Shown here: piece by piece, positions 22,347 to 33,817 of the stretch | Layout: each line of letters begins with the position of its first letter | Numbering within the stretch: the stretch's first letter is position 1 | Assembly (NCBI GenBank): GCA_029948255.1 | Contig: JALIZF010001880.1 | Span: 868,001-932,000 of the forward strand | Length of the DNA stretch: 64,000 nt | Direction: 5' to 3' | Source of the DNA: Telmatactis stephensoni | Taxonomy: Eukaryota; Cnidaria; Anthozoa; Actiniaria; Isophelliidae | Translations under genes and position numbers: made by a program | Notes under the pieces: generated by a model | Told to the model about the DNA's origin: nothing | The model's input: only the letters and a program-made list of their open reading frames with translations | Databases searched by the model: none

Positions 22347-23567
22347 ATAAACAAGTGAAGATGGTCAAGTGGTGACAGAACCGAGTCAAGACACACATTT
22401 ACTGACCAGCTGAAGAAAGCATAAGCAAAGGCCGCAACTCTAAGACTGACGTATCCGAAGATTTTCACCAACTGCATAAAGTATGTTAAAGCTTAATTTA
22501 CCAGACATTTATCCTGCCATACTTGGAACAATGTAGTCCTTTATGAGTTACTGTTAGAAAAGTTCAAAGCAAGCGTTTCGATGATGATATAGTTATGTAT
22601 ACCCGGCATTACAGACGTTTCCAGTAGCTAATTTAAGTCATAGGATATTTCAATCACTTGTTTTCCTATATAAATGAAATATTCTCTTTGTTGTATTTCT
22701 GTGAGCGTTATCTAGAGGTGTTATGTAATTGTTGTAACCTTAGAAGTTGAAGCATTCACGCATGTGAGGTCGTTATGGGGTACTGGGGTAGCAGCAATTA
22801 AAGTGACCCCCCTCTTAGGGTAACACAACACGTGAGCTGTCAGACGAAGTGATTCATTCTGATCCTGACTTCATACCAGCTTGTACCTTTAATTTTGCCC
22901 TCCTCCTCCCCATGCCTTCCTCGTCGTGTCTTGATGTCTCCAACATGTCTCCAACATCATCTAGCGTTTTCGTGCCCTTACACTTTTACTGGGGCAAGTC
23001 TAGACTTCGTAAATCCACATCATATCGTAGTTTTACATGATGTATTTGATGTTGGGTGTTTTAATAATGCGGCAGCAACACGTCTTTTAGTTAATAGTTT
23101 TGAGTGGCGGCTAGTGGCATAGACAGGGGATAACATAAATGTCTTTATTATATAATGGCCCAAAATATATTAGGGATTTTTTTAAGCTTAACTAACCAAC
23201 AAACAAACTAACAAACTAATATATATTATTTATTTGTTTGTGTTTGCGCGTGCTGTTTCTAACACCATAGCAACAGTAGCAACAATTTTTGTTAATTACG
23301 TATGTAACGTACGCTCAAGACCGTCATTATGGCATAGCCGAAAGATTGGTAAATTATAAGATCTAAAAATCACAGATGAAGCAATTATCCTCCTTATTTA
23401 GAATAGATAATGTTAGAATACAAGCAGATTGCACGTAAAGAGCCGAAGGAAAATAAATTAAACATAAATTTAACATCTTTTTTATGTATTCAATAGCTCG
23501 AACAATTTTTGAAATCATGTTTTTAACAACACCCTTGAAAAGAAAGTTTGAACTGAACCGTATAATT
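22347..23567 (+). repeat. 3' flank of copy C and remnant of the copy D upstream region
   Basis: No gene seen. 22347-23170 matches the flanks after copies A and B. 23171-23567 matches the start of the DNA upstream of copies B, C and E, but homology stops at CCGTATAATTT (23567), before the octamer and noncoding exon. Confidence 0.6.
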
Positions 23568-23601
23568 TGTACTAGAGTACAAACACTAAAAATGTGCAAT
23601 T

Positions 23602-23753
23602 CTCTACTTTCACATTCCCCATAATGCCCTCTGTTTTTGGGGGGTAGTTATTGTAATTCAAATGTATTTGATTTTAATAACAACTGATTTGATTAGCATT
23701 ACAATAACTACCCCCCAAAAAACAGAGGCATTATGGGGAATGTGAAAGTAGAG
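23602..23753. mobile_element. Palindromic MITE
   Basis: Left arm starts CTCTACTTTCACATTCCCC; right arm ends GGGGAATGTGAAAGTAGAG. Arms are about 55 bp with TGGGGGGTAGTTATTGTAAT and its complement, loop about 40 bp. Confidence 0.88.
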
Positions 23754-23796
23754 TATACTTTGCACTATTTAGTACTAAATAGCACTAATTAACATT

Positions 23797-24112
23797 AAGA
23801 ATAAGAATAAGAATAAGAATAAGAATAAGAATAAGAATAAGAATAAGAATAAGAATAAGAATAAGAATAAGAATAAGAATAAGAATAAGAATAAGAATAA
23901 GAATAAGAATAAGAATAAGAATAAGAATAAGAATAAGAATAAGAATAAGAATAAGAATAAGAATAAGAATAAGAATAAGAATAAGAATAAGAATAAGAAT
24001 AAGAATAAGAATAAGAATAAGAATAAGAATAAGAATAAGAATAAGAATAAGAATAAGAATAAGAATAAGAATAAGAATAAGAATAAGAATAAGAATAAGA
24101 ATAAGAATAAGA
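23797..24112 (+). repeat. (GAATAA)n hexanucleotide array, about 52 units
   Basis: Near-perfect GAATAA repeats over about 315 bp. The long open frames on the complement are pure simple-repeat translation and not genes. Confidence 0.98.
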
Positions 24113-24125
24113 GAGTGATCGCACT

Positions 24126-24270
24126 TAGAGTGATGGCACTTAATCCGTGAAATAGATATTAGTCTAACAGACATTATTAGACACTATTTCTATTGTTTTC
24201 TTTTGTTTTGATTAGACTATTAAACACAGACTATTGGATTTTGTATCACGGATTAATAGCCATCACTCTA
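24126..24270. mobile_element. MITE with TAGAGTGATNGCAC-type ends
   Basis: Left end TAGAGTGATGGCACTTAATC and right end GGATTAATAGCCATCACTCTA are inverted. Internal arms around TTAGTCTAA/TTAGACTA pair partly. Confidence 0.75.
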
Positions 24271-24538
24271 TAGTGATCGCACTTAATCCGTGAAATTGTA
24301 CTAGCTAAATAATGCTAAATAGCATTATTAAACAATGGAAAACAAAGGATTTCATACTTTTTAGTACAAAAAAGATTTTGTACTTTTTCACGGATTAAGT
24401 GCAATCACTCTAACCCGTGAAAAAGTACAAAATCTAAAAAGTACTAAATAGTACAAAATCCTTTGTTTTCCATTATTTAATAGTGCTATTAAACATTATT
24501 TGGCTAGTAAAATTTCATGGGTTAGAGTGATCGCACTA
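24271..24538. mobile_element. Larger palindrome of the same MITE family
   Basis: Starts TAGTGATCGCACTTAATCCG; ends with TTAGAGTGATCGCACTA. The halves are nearly perfect inverted copies about the centre near 24405, including AATGGAAAACAAAGGATTT and its complement. It abuts the smaller relative at 24270. Confidence 0.82.
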
Positions 24539-24696
24539 AAAAATAATAATAATTATTATTATTAATAAATAAATATTTATATAACGCCATTTCCGGCGGC
24601 TCAATGGCGCAACGTAAGTTAAGTGCAATTACTCTAATAATTCATAAGCTTATCTATTTTTAGTATACGTATTATATATATGTTCATGTACATATA

Positions 24697-26208
24697 CAGG
24701 GAGTCCATCTCGCGCTCTAGTGGTAATGATGTGTGGAACCATCCTCGAACTAGCTGAGCTATTTTTAGAACGAGCTCTGATTGGCTGCTTTCACGAGCGA
24801 CCAAAAGACAAAGCCGATAGAAAACGAGAACGAGTAGTCTTAATTGTTTTAGTAAAAATCTACTAGTATTCTAATGCAAAATTTATAAAACGAAATTTGG
24901 TGATAATTTTTAAGCTAAAAAACTGAGAAATTTCGGAAAGCTGCGCATAAAAAACTATAGTTTCCATGGCAACTGTCTTTCTTTTGGGAGCCGAGGAAAA
25001 TCGGCAGCTAGTCCAGCTGTGAAGCTTTCTTCCGCTAAAAAGAAGTGATTTTGATCATAGAAGAAAGTCGAAAAGCTCATAAAACAAAAGCAGTACGGAT
25101 TATCTGATGCTTGTGGAGATTTCTTTGTATTATTCGGGGCGAAAAGACGAAAAAAGATCGAGCTGACCGACCTGCTCGTCGTGAACTGATTCGGTGAAAG
25201 TGAAACTTAATTTCAAATTACTAGCTTCAACACGAAGGAATCCTGCAGAAAAGCTATTAAAAGGTAATAAAAAGTTATTCTACACTTATGTATTCCCTGT
25301 TTATCTAATTTAGAAAGCTTTTTGTCTCATCTTTTTTTCAAACAATACCGTTTTTGTCCTCACAAGTGACTATAACTTACTTGCTCGCTTCCTGAGAGTT
25401 TGTTTTTCTGTGAACTTTGAAGTGATTCACGCCGAAAATCGACCAAAAACGAAAACAAAGTAATTTTTCACTAAATTTTGCTATTGTACTTGAATACTGT
25501 TGAGTTATCTTAGACTGACAGTTTAGACTTGAAAGCCACTTTTTTCACTTTGGGAAATACGTTCCGTAGAGATCGGTGATTGAACTCTGTCAGTTTTTTA
25601 TCAAAATCGCAAAAATTTCTCTGCTTTATATATCAACATTTGTACGTGTTGTTTTGTATAAACATCACTGGTGGTATTTATGGCAAATATAATGAGCTTT
25701 TATCAGGTATTTTTAAATTCGTAAAACAGAAAAAGAATTACCATAGCTGGAAAGAGAATGTTAAAATTAGCAAGACAGTGAAGTTTGAAGGAATTAAGCT
25801 TAAATCCAAAACTCGCGAGAATATGAATTTTTGAAAAGTGTGAATTTGTAAGAAAACCTTCGCTGGTAGGCATCTCTTGCCTACCAGCGAATGTTTTCAT
25901 ACAAAATTTTGATTTCGGAAAATTCATATCTTCGTGAGTTTGAAAGTTAATTCATTCAAACTTCACAGTTTTACTAATTTTGACGTGCTCTTTCCAGCTA
26001 TGGTAATTATATTTCTGTACTGTGACTTTTGGAATTACATGATAAAAGCTCATTACAAACCATGTTTTATCTATAGAAATTTGCTGATAATTTGCAAATC
26101 ACGAATTCTCTGGGTCGCTCGTGAAAGCAGCCAATCAGAGCTCGTTCTAAAAATAGCTCAGCTAGTTCGAGGATGGTTCCACTGTAGAGCGCGAGATGGA
26201 CTCCCCTA
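24697..26208. mobile_element. TIR element with about 110-bp inverted ends
   Basis: The left arm starts AGGGAGTCCATCTCGCGCTC and the right arm ends GAGCGCGAGATGGACTCCCC. Both contain GAACCATCCTCGAACTAGC and a TTTTTAGAACGAGCTCTGAT stretch or its complement. A second hairpin inside (about 25650-25990) is centred on CTTCGCTGGTAGG/CCTACCAGCGAA near 25877. The two centres do not coincide, so the element looks composite or asymmetrically deleted. Open frames at 25580-25834 and 25934-26209 are the two arms of the inner hairpin and are not called. Confidence 0.75.
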
Positions 26209-27300
26209 GTAATTTTCCCCTGACATATATACATATATATTTTAAAGTTGATGTGATAGATTGATGACACATAATCCGTGAAATAGATATAATAGGAATA
26301 AGCAAAGCTTATGTGAGTGCTGCCATAGAATTTTTGCAATTGTCATACAGAGATTTGTAAAATATTAAAGTTTTTTTGTAGGGAGGTTTTCCTGTGCTAA
26401 ACAGTAAGAATAAAATTATTCAAACCTATTCCTTATAAGCAATGACTGTAAGAAATTGTTATTCGCCACCCTCGGCGAGTTTTGTATACAAGTGCCTAGT
26501 TGTTTAGGTCTTTTGTTATTGTTTCGCATCAATTGATGCAAAGTTATGCTCGAAAAAGAGCAGGAAAACAACAATTTTAAACAGCCATTACTCTGATCGT
26601 TCGTAAAGGCTGTCATTTCATAATATTTAAATAAAAACTTCCACTTATTTACCTACACTTCCTCCACGTAATATTGTCAAATACATGTGACTGTAAAATC
26701 CGGTTTGGTTTATAATGCTACTCACGAAGTTTTGCCGAAATTTTACCGAACTAATGAAACAGATTTGATCCGGTTTGGTGGCTTGTTGAATCCTTCCGAC
26801 AAAATATCGATTTACCACAGGATTACCGTTCTCAAAGCATGTCCAGAAAAGGATGCTGCCGACGCTCGCTCGCTGAGGCTCGCTCGCTTGGCAGCAAATA
26901 GTGCAGGAATATGGTGCAGAATTGTTCAGTTTTTTGCTACAAGCATGAAAATTGGCATGCTGATAGAAGGCAACATGCTGACTAATTTCTGATGTAGCGC
27001 CACGCCCGAAAATCAATACTTCCAGTTTTACACATGTGGAATTAATTCTCACTTAAAATTAAATACAATTGTTGCATGAACTAGTTGTTTCATGAAATGT
27101 GATAATTCTTTACAAGTACTGTTCCTTCTACCTAACTGACTATAGTGCCCCATCCTATTCCACGTACTTCCAGTTTTATATTAATGGATTTAATTAAATT
27201 CAAAATTACTGAAAATAACCGTTTTCTACAATGCTATCACTACCAACTAATCCTACTTGGTCTAATGATGTATGAATTTTAGAATTTTATATTTTATATA
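26209..27300. other. No gene recognised
   Basis: Contains an end fragment like the 24126 MITE family (about 26262-26290, ATAATCCGTGAAATAGATAT) and an unassigned 101-codon frame at 26687-26992 with no recognisable motifs, overlapped by a longer antisense frame. Coding potential is doubtful. Confidence 0.4.
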
Positions 27301-27334
27301 TTTTATTTTCTATTTTATTTATTATTTATATATT

Positions 27335-27401
27335 TTATTTTAACAGGACCCCAAGGACAACAGTGTTATACACTGATGGGTTAAATCCTGTATACAATTC
27401 C

Positions 27402-27480
<79 letters not shown>

Positions 27481-27482
27481 GC
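27335..27482 (+). repeat. LINE 3' tail and (ATT)n microsatellite
   Basis: GTTATACACTGATGGGTTAA and TCCTGTATACAATTCC, followed by about 25 ATT units, look like the 3' end of a CR1/L2-like LINE with its simple-repeat tail. No coding part remains. Confidence 0.5.
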
Positions 27483-28289
27483 CCTGTTCATTTCACATGC
27501 ACTGCCACACCCTAAACTTAGTACTGCCAGTATAGATACATAGGAATACCTCAAGTCTCTCAAATATCAAAATTATTCACCTTGTTTTAAAGTCAAGGAG
27601 ATAGCATAATAGAGGGATATGATTGAAACAACGCAATTTGAACAACATGCATGCAACCATGGCAACGCCTTTTCAAAGGTACTTCCAGTAATAATACTTT
27701 TTTCAAGGCGATAAATGAATACATTCTCAAATACATCCAATTTTCGTTAGCTATTATCTTTTCTGCTCTAACCAGGGTCCTTTCTGGTTCGATATTTTTT
27801 TATGGATAATAGAATAACGAAAACAAAACGCATTTATTTGAATTGACTGGTATTTTGGAATCTTGTTGTCATAGCAACGATAAAATTACATCAAAATTGG
27901 CAAATTTTGGGCGACAGTTTTGAAGCTCTGATTGAATAACCCAAGTCAGTTCTCAAGTATGATTGAAAACAATCTTAGAAGAGGCCAGAGAAGGATTACG
28001 AAGTAAATTGGAGATCAGTATGGCACATGCTACAAAAAAACATTTGAATCTTGGTCCTAAATCTGTATGTCAAAATTATGCTATCTTCACAAATATTTTT
28101 TTCCATTTTTTGATTTAGTTAAGAACAAGCTAATGACTTCTAGCAATCAAGACACTTATCCTCACTTGGTTTCTGGTGTAGTTAGGTTTTTAATTAAGAA
28201 CGAGGCAAGTTATAAGTCATGGTTTTCCTGTGTAATTTTTGTCGATTTCAGGCCTGGGAGTCTAAAAACATTTATTCGCGTTTTTCTTC

Positions 28290-29765
28290 ACAATGAAGTT
28301 ATCTCAGAGCACCAAAATTGCAACAAAGTATTCCCTCACTAAGGGCTTTCGAAAAAATGTAAAATTAGACAAATCGATTTTTCGACTCTGGCCGCTCAGT
28401 TCTCGATACATAGAAAAATTTCCTCTTAATGACTATTTGATAAGAGCTCGTTCAACCTTCACCTTACGGCACACGTCAGTTGAAGAACTTATGAAAGTCA
28501 TTAAATCCATAGACAGTAAAAAAGCAACAGGTCTTGACGGTATTCCGTCATACTTCATTAAAGTAGCCTCGCCGATCATAAGTCAATCGTTAGTAGGAAT
28601 ATTTAATCGTTCAATCGATAAAGGAATTTTTCCTGAAGGCATGAAACTTGCAAAAGTTACGCCAATTCACAAAGCAAAATGCAAAGACGACTTGAATAAT
28701 TATCGTCCCATTTCGGTCTTATCCTCAGTTGCCAAAATTTTCGAGAGAATAGTTTTCAACCAATTATATGAGTATTTGAATTCAAATAACCTACTTTCAC
28801 AAAATCAGTCTGGGTTTAGGCCGCTTCATTCGACTGCTACTGCCTTGCTAGAAGCCACAACAGAGTGGCTCACAAATATGGACGAAGGTAAAATGAACTG
28901 TGTCACATTTTTAGATTTTACAAAAGCCTTCCACACGGTAAATCATTTTATCCTTCTCCAAAAGTTAAAATATTATGGCATTGCAGAGCAGTCGACGAGG
29001 TGGTTTAAATCCTACCTGACAGGTCGAACTCAGAAATGCTACATAAATAATACCTTATCAAGTCCAAAAACACTTGATTGTGGCATACCCCAGGGTTCAA
29101 TCCTTCAAGCATTCCCTTAGAGACAGCCATTACCATCTATAACTCTCTAGTCTTACCTTGGTTCGATTACTGCGATGTGGTGTGGGATAATTTACCAGCA
29201 ACATAGGCTGAAAGATTGCAAAAAATGCAAAATCGAGCTGCTAGAATATTAACAAAAAGCAGCTACGATATCAGATCCAGTGATATTCTAGCTTCTCTTG
29301 GCTGGATAAGCTTACAAAGAAGAAGAAGCGAACATATAAAGCATTGATGATGTTTAAGACACTAAATGCTCTTGCACCAAAATCAATTAGAGAGCTCTTT
29401 CTGTTTCAAGAAAATACCTATATACGATCTTCGTGATAGAAAAAATGCATAACCCTACCAGGCCCTCGCACTGAGTACCTAAAAAGAGCGCTCTCGTATG
29501 ATGGTGCAAAAGTATGGAACTCATTACCCTCAAACGTCAGACTGTCCAATAGTTTAAAAGCTTTTAAAAGGAATCTCTCGTCTGTTGGATCCTTGATATT
29601 TTAAATTTGTGATAGTGTTATGATATATTTTTAGGTTATTGAGTATTATTTTTTCATCATTATAGTTTTATGTACATATATATTTTTCTCGGTTTTCATG
29701 AAAACCAATTTTGTAATTGATGAAAATTTTTCCGAGGTTAAATAAAAGAGATCTCTCTCACTATG
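28290..29765 (+). pseudogene. Decayed LINE reverse transcriptase with internal deletion
   Basis: 28293-29120 reads an RT N-terminal half: KKATGLDGIPSYFIKVASP, LNNYRPISVLSSVAKIFERI, QNQSGFRPLHST, VTFLDFTKAFHTVNH (the usual FD is FH) and CGIPQGSIL. The frame then jumps straight to sequence matching the post-RT region (IYNSLVLPWFDYCDVVWDNL, QNRAARILTKSSYD), so the segment with the YxDD catalytic box is deleted. Stops and frameshifts follow; the C-terminal KVWNSLPSNVRLSNS is readable near 29515-29560. The sequence ends at AAATAAAAG near 29750. It differs from the copy B LINE and is inactive. Confidence 0.85.
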
Positions 29766-30480
29766 ACACAAAATATGACTTGATCTATTTTAAAACTCTC
29801 GGATTTATGGACCAAAACGAGTCAAAAATGTTACAAAAACGACATAATGTGCTATATCAGTAATAAAATTTGATTGGAATCCCCCTTAATTATCATAACG
29901 TAGCTATACGTGCTATCAATAAACCCTACCCATTACCCCTTACAATCTCTCAAAGCATAAAGGTGGTTTTTCGAACTTGCCAAAAAAGCCAAGGCCAAAA
30001 TATGAGTTTTTATTCGGGATTCACTTCAGACGATTTGAAATTAGCTAAAAAATGGATTTTCGAAATTCAATTGTTTATAACTTTGCAAATATTTAACGCA
30101 GAATTACCATATCTACACCTAAGTTAGTTTATCATCTGAACTATAGATAGTGTGAATTATGAATGACAAGGTTGAGGTTAACTAGAAAAAAATTTGATTT
30201 TTATTCTACTAGTTCAAAAGGTTCAAAAGCGGCATGTTTACTAGATGTTCCAAATCACTAAAACTCAGTCAAACTTTGAGAGAATTGAGGCACAACTTCT
30301 GTTCAAAAAAGGAAACCTCTCAACTTGAATGCAGTAAAAATATCAAAACGTTTTGCAAAAACCATGGGGAGTTATTTTTTCTTCAAGCAAATTGAGAGGG
30401 ACATGTCGCTTTTGTAACGATATAGTTTTTGGATTGTTTTCATAGTGCATTGATAGATAACTCTAACATTCAGCCTTAAT
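29766..30480. other. No gene recognised
   Basis: AT-rich DNA. The 85-codon frame at 29870-30127 has no motif that I recognise and no paralog in the window. Confidence 0.4.
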
Positions 30481-30489
30481 ATCGGTATT

Positions 30490-31660
30490 TGCAGATAGTG
30501 TACAGTTTTAGTGCGTTTAGGTATTGTATAGTATAGAGTTTTTGGTGCGTTAAGGCTTTGTAGTGCAGGGTTTTATTAGCATGTTTAGGTTTTGTAGTGT
30601 AGAGTTTAAGTTTGTTAAAGTTTTGTAGTGAAGAGTTTTAGTGTGTTTAGGTTTCGTATAGTGTAGTTTTATTGCGTTAAGGTATTGTATAGTGTAGAGT
30701 TTTAGTGTGTTAAGGTTTTGTATTATAGACTTTTAGTGTATTTAGGTTTTGTATGGTGTAAAGCTTTAGTGCGTTTAGGTTTTGTAATGTAGAATTTAGT
30801 GCGTTTAGTACGTTTGTATAGTGTAGAGGTTTAGTGCGTTAAGCGCATTATATAGTGTAGAGTTTTAGTGCGTTAAGGTTTTGTATAGGTAGTTTATTAT
30901 GCGCCAAGTGTTGTAGTATTAATGTGAGTGAACGTTTTGTAGTGTTGTACTGTTTTACCCATTGAAATGTTTCAGTGTTTCATTATTTTTCGAAAACCAA
31001 TGGTAATGTTTTATGCATTGTTTAATTTTTTTTTTCTAATTTTTTTCATGGGTTGAAGTTATGTAGTGTTCTTTGCATTATCAGCTGTCAGTAGCGCTTT
31101 ATACGTTAAGTGTTGCGGTGTTTTACGCCTTTTTCGTTAAGTGTTGACGATTTTCAACACTTAAAGTGATTGTAGTGTTGCAGTGTTTTATGCGTTCAAA
31201 TGTTTTCGAATGCTTTTTCTCATTTTGTGTTGAGGTAGTAAAAGTGCTTTAGAACGTTGTAATATTTTAGTTTTGTTATACTTTATCCACTGAAATGTTC
31301 TAGAGTTTTATGTGTCCAAGTGTTTTAGTGTTTAATGCAATAAAATGATGTATGCTTTTTATGGGTTGGTGTTGAAGTGTTTAATTTTCAGATGTGTTAA
31401 AAGTGTTCTGGTATTTTTTGTGCGCTTATATGTGTTTTAGCGTTTTAAGTGTCAAAGTCGTTGAGTAATTTTATGTGTATTTCTGCGTTCTATATTAACA
31501 TCTACATTTAATTAAGCCACTAAGTGTTGCGTGGTTTGTGGATGTGTGTGAGTGTGTGGGTGTGAGTAGTGTTTGAATGCTTTTATTAGTGCTTTATGCA
31601 TTTAATGTTTTAGTGTAGTATACGTTTAAGTAAGTTTATGTAATTGTAGGTTATAGTGAA
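30490..31660 (+). repeat. Degenerate minisatellite, unit about 30-35 bp
   Basis: 30490-30900 repeats a unit of the form GTGTAGAGTTTTAGTGCGTT then (T)AAGGTTTTGTATA about 12 times with length variation. From 30900 to about 31660 the motif decays into T-rich pieces such as GTTTTAGTGTTTTATGCG. No gene is visible. Confidence 0.75.
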
Positions 31661-31947
31661 GTTGTTAATGGTTTAAGCGTTTTCGAATCGCTTCAGCATT
31701 TTCGTGTGGACGGGCTAAAACGATTCGAAAACGCTCGCAGTATTCGTGTGAATGCAAATACTTGTATGCGTTTTGAAATGAAATGCATGCGTGTGTACAG
31801 GGTCTCAGAAACATCAATTAAACAAAATGAGTCTCATCAGATATTTGTGTATTTGTAATTAAACATTTTTATAAATACATTCTATTTAACCATTCAGCAA
31901 GTGAGTGTATGTTTATGTTGCAGTGTTTATACATGTTTACATGCATA

Positions 31948-32206
31948 AGCGACATAAAAGTTACACAAGCGGCACATCCAGTTACAAAAGCGGCAAAAAG
32001 GGTACGGAAGCGGCACATTTGGTTACAAAAGCGAGAAAAAAGGTACAAAAGCGACATCTTTTGTTACAAAAACGACACATTTGGTTACAAAAGCGGCAGA
32101 TCAAGTTACAAAAACGACATGGTTAAGTTACATTAACGACACATGGTTACGAAAACGACACTTTTTGTTACAAAAGCCGCAGAAAATCGTTACAAAAACG
32201 GCCGTT
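31948..32206 (+). repeat. Minisatellite, unit about 20 bp (GTTACAAAAGCGGCACATTT)
   Basis: About 12 imperfect copies of GTTACAAAARCGRCAYNTTT. The Lys/Arg-rich open frames here arise from the repeat in three frames and are not called as genes. Confidence 0.85.
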
Positions 32207-32211
32207 CCTAT

Positions 32212-32213
<2 letters not shown>

Positions 32214-32248
<35 letters not shown>
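32214..32248 (+). repeat. (CT)n microsatellite
   Basis: About 17 CT dinucleotides directly after the minisatellite. Confidence 0.95.
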
Positions 32249-32250
<2 letters not shown>

Positions 32251-33748
32251 CGTCCTGAGGCACTTCTGATTGGTTAAGAACGTAAAAACAATGCCCTTCA
32301 TTCATCACCTTTGAGCGACTGCTAACGCAAGCCAGGAACTCAGTTTAGGAACGCAAGATGGCCGACTACAAAGAAAATAGCTTTCAGAGACAGGCTCTTC
32401 CAGCACTAAAACAATGTAAAATGGAGCTTTTCACTTGAGATATACCTAGAAACTTATAAGAGCTTCAAAATGGGCTGTTATTTTGAGCTTGATCTCCAAT
32501 ACTTTGACCAAATATCGAACTCTAAATGGAGTACTTGAAACGAAACTCCCGCGATAAAGACTGGGTCCTTTGAGCTGGAAATCCACGAATTTCTCACTCT
32601 ACATGTTGCTAAACGAACACATATAGAGGCAAGTCAATGATATTTCTCATTCAGATCTTGAGAGGTTTTTGTACTGAATTTGATTATCGAAATTCTGGAC
32701 CAGACCATTGCATAGAACTTGTATTTTGACCTGACGCGTTTGGTCACGTAATACTGTTATTCATATACAAAACATCTGAAACATGAACGAAACAAAAACA
32801 CAATTTGCTATTGTGTCAAAAACGCCGTTGTAGAAGTCTTTACAGCAAACAATTTAGATATATAGTGAAATAAAATGTTGAATAGACTGGTATAATCGCA
32901 GGTGATATTTTAGCATGTGAGATATATAATACCCATAATAGAAGGACAAAGGCAAACACTAATAGCTGCTGACAGACAAATTGACAATGATCAGATAAGG
33001 ACGCCGGACCATTTGATCTGTGCGCCCGTCTGAGGGTGTTTAAGTGGATTATAAATAATCAAATATAGACTCTGTGGTTATACAATATATATCTCCATAC
33101 CAAATTGTTCACTTTAGTTGATAAAGACATCTGCAAGGAAAACGTTTGACCAATTTTCGATAAACATAGTGTTGACGAAGCCGTTCCGAATGAAATAGGA
33201 AACCCTAGGTTTAGAAATAGAAAACAATAGGTGCTCATTGCTCTGCCACGATGGCGCCGCTCGAAGATTGTTTAATATTCGATGCTAAAATTCGTTAACG
33301 ATTAGTTATCTGCCCTTTAGATGCTACACAGGTAGCCCAATCTTTGATCGATATATTCAAATATAGAAATTGATCGAAAATAAAATAAATCACATCTTCG
33401 ACCTGTATTTTAGTGTTCTATTGCATTCTTTGTGGTTTTTGGATGGTTTGGTTGCATTTTAAGGCGATTTAGAGGAGGAAGGTGAGCTGGAAACATGGTT
33501 CTTTTCCAACTAAACGTGTTTAAAGTCGTGGCGATGCGTGGGGTCAACTTGTTTACAGGTAATTTTAGATGATTTTAATCTAATGGCACAAACGCATTTG
33601 ATTGGCCTCATTATAATTAAATTATAATGGACCAATCAGAACCTTTGTTGACGCCCAGGGCGTCCTTTTCTCCTCTATCCTTTCCACGCCGCTCCGCCCC
33701 TCCCTGACACCCTGGGTCTCCGAGGACAAATTTAGCACTATTTAGTAC
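32249..33748. other. No gene recognised; right part of the block that replaced the copy D promoter
   Basis: Unique-looking AT-rich DNA with no long open frame. It ends TTTAGCACTATTTAGTACTA, a motif also seen at about 23762-23786 near the left end of the block. Homology to other copies resumes at CTATCTTTTCTCGTAG (33749). Confidence 0.45.
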
Positions 33749-33817
33749 TATCTTTTCTCGTAGATAAAAACTGAAAATAACAACGCATCATTTAACGGCG
33801 TGAAGGCTCGGTAAACC

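Noticed and set aside
23785..24174. 129-codon Leu-Ile repeat frame and overlapping Ser-Tyr repeat frame on the - strand
   Set aside because: Pure translation of the (GAATAA)n array; open in several frames because the unit has no stop on that strand.
26687..26992. 101-codon frame with a protein-like look
   Set aside because: No recognisable family, no paralog and a longer overlapping antisense frame, so it is noted but not called.
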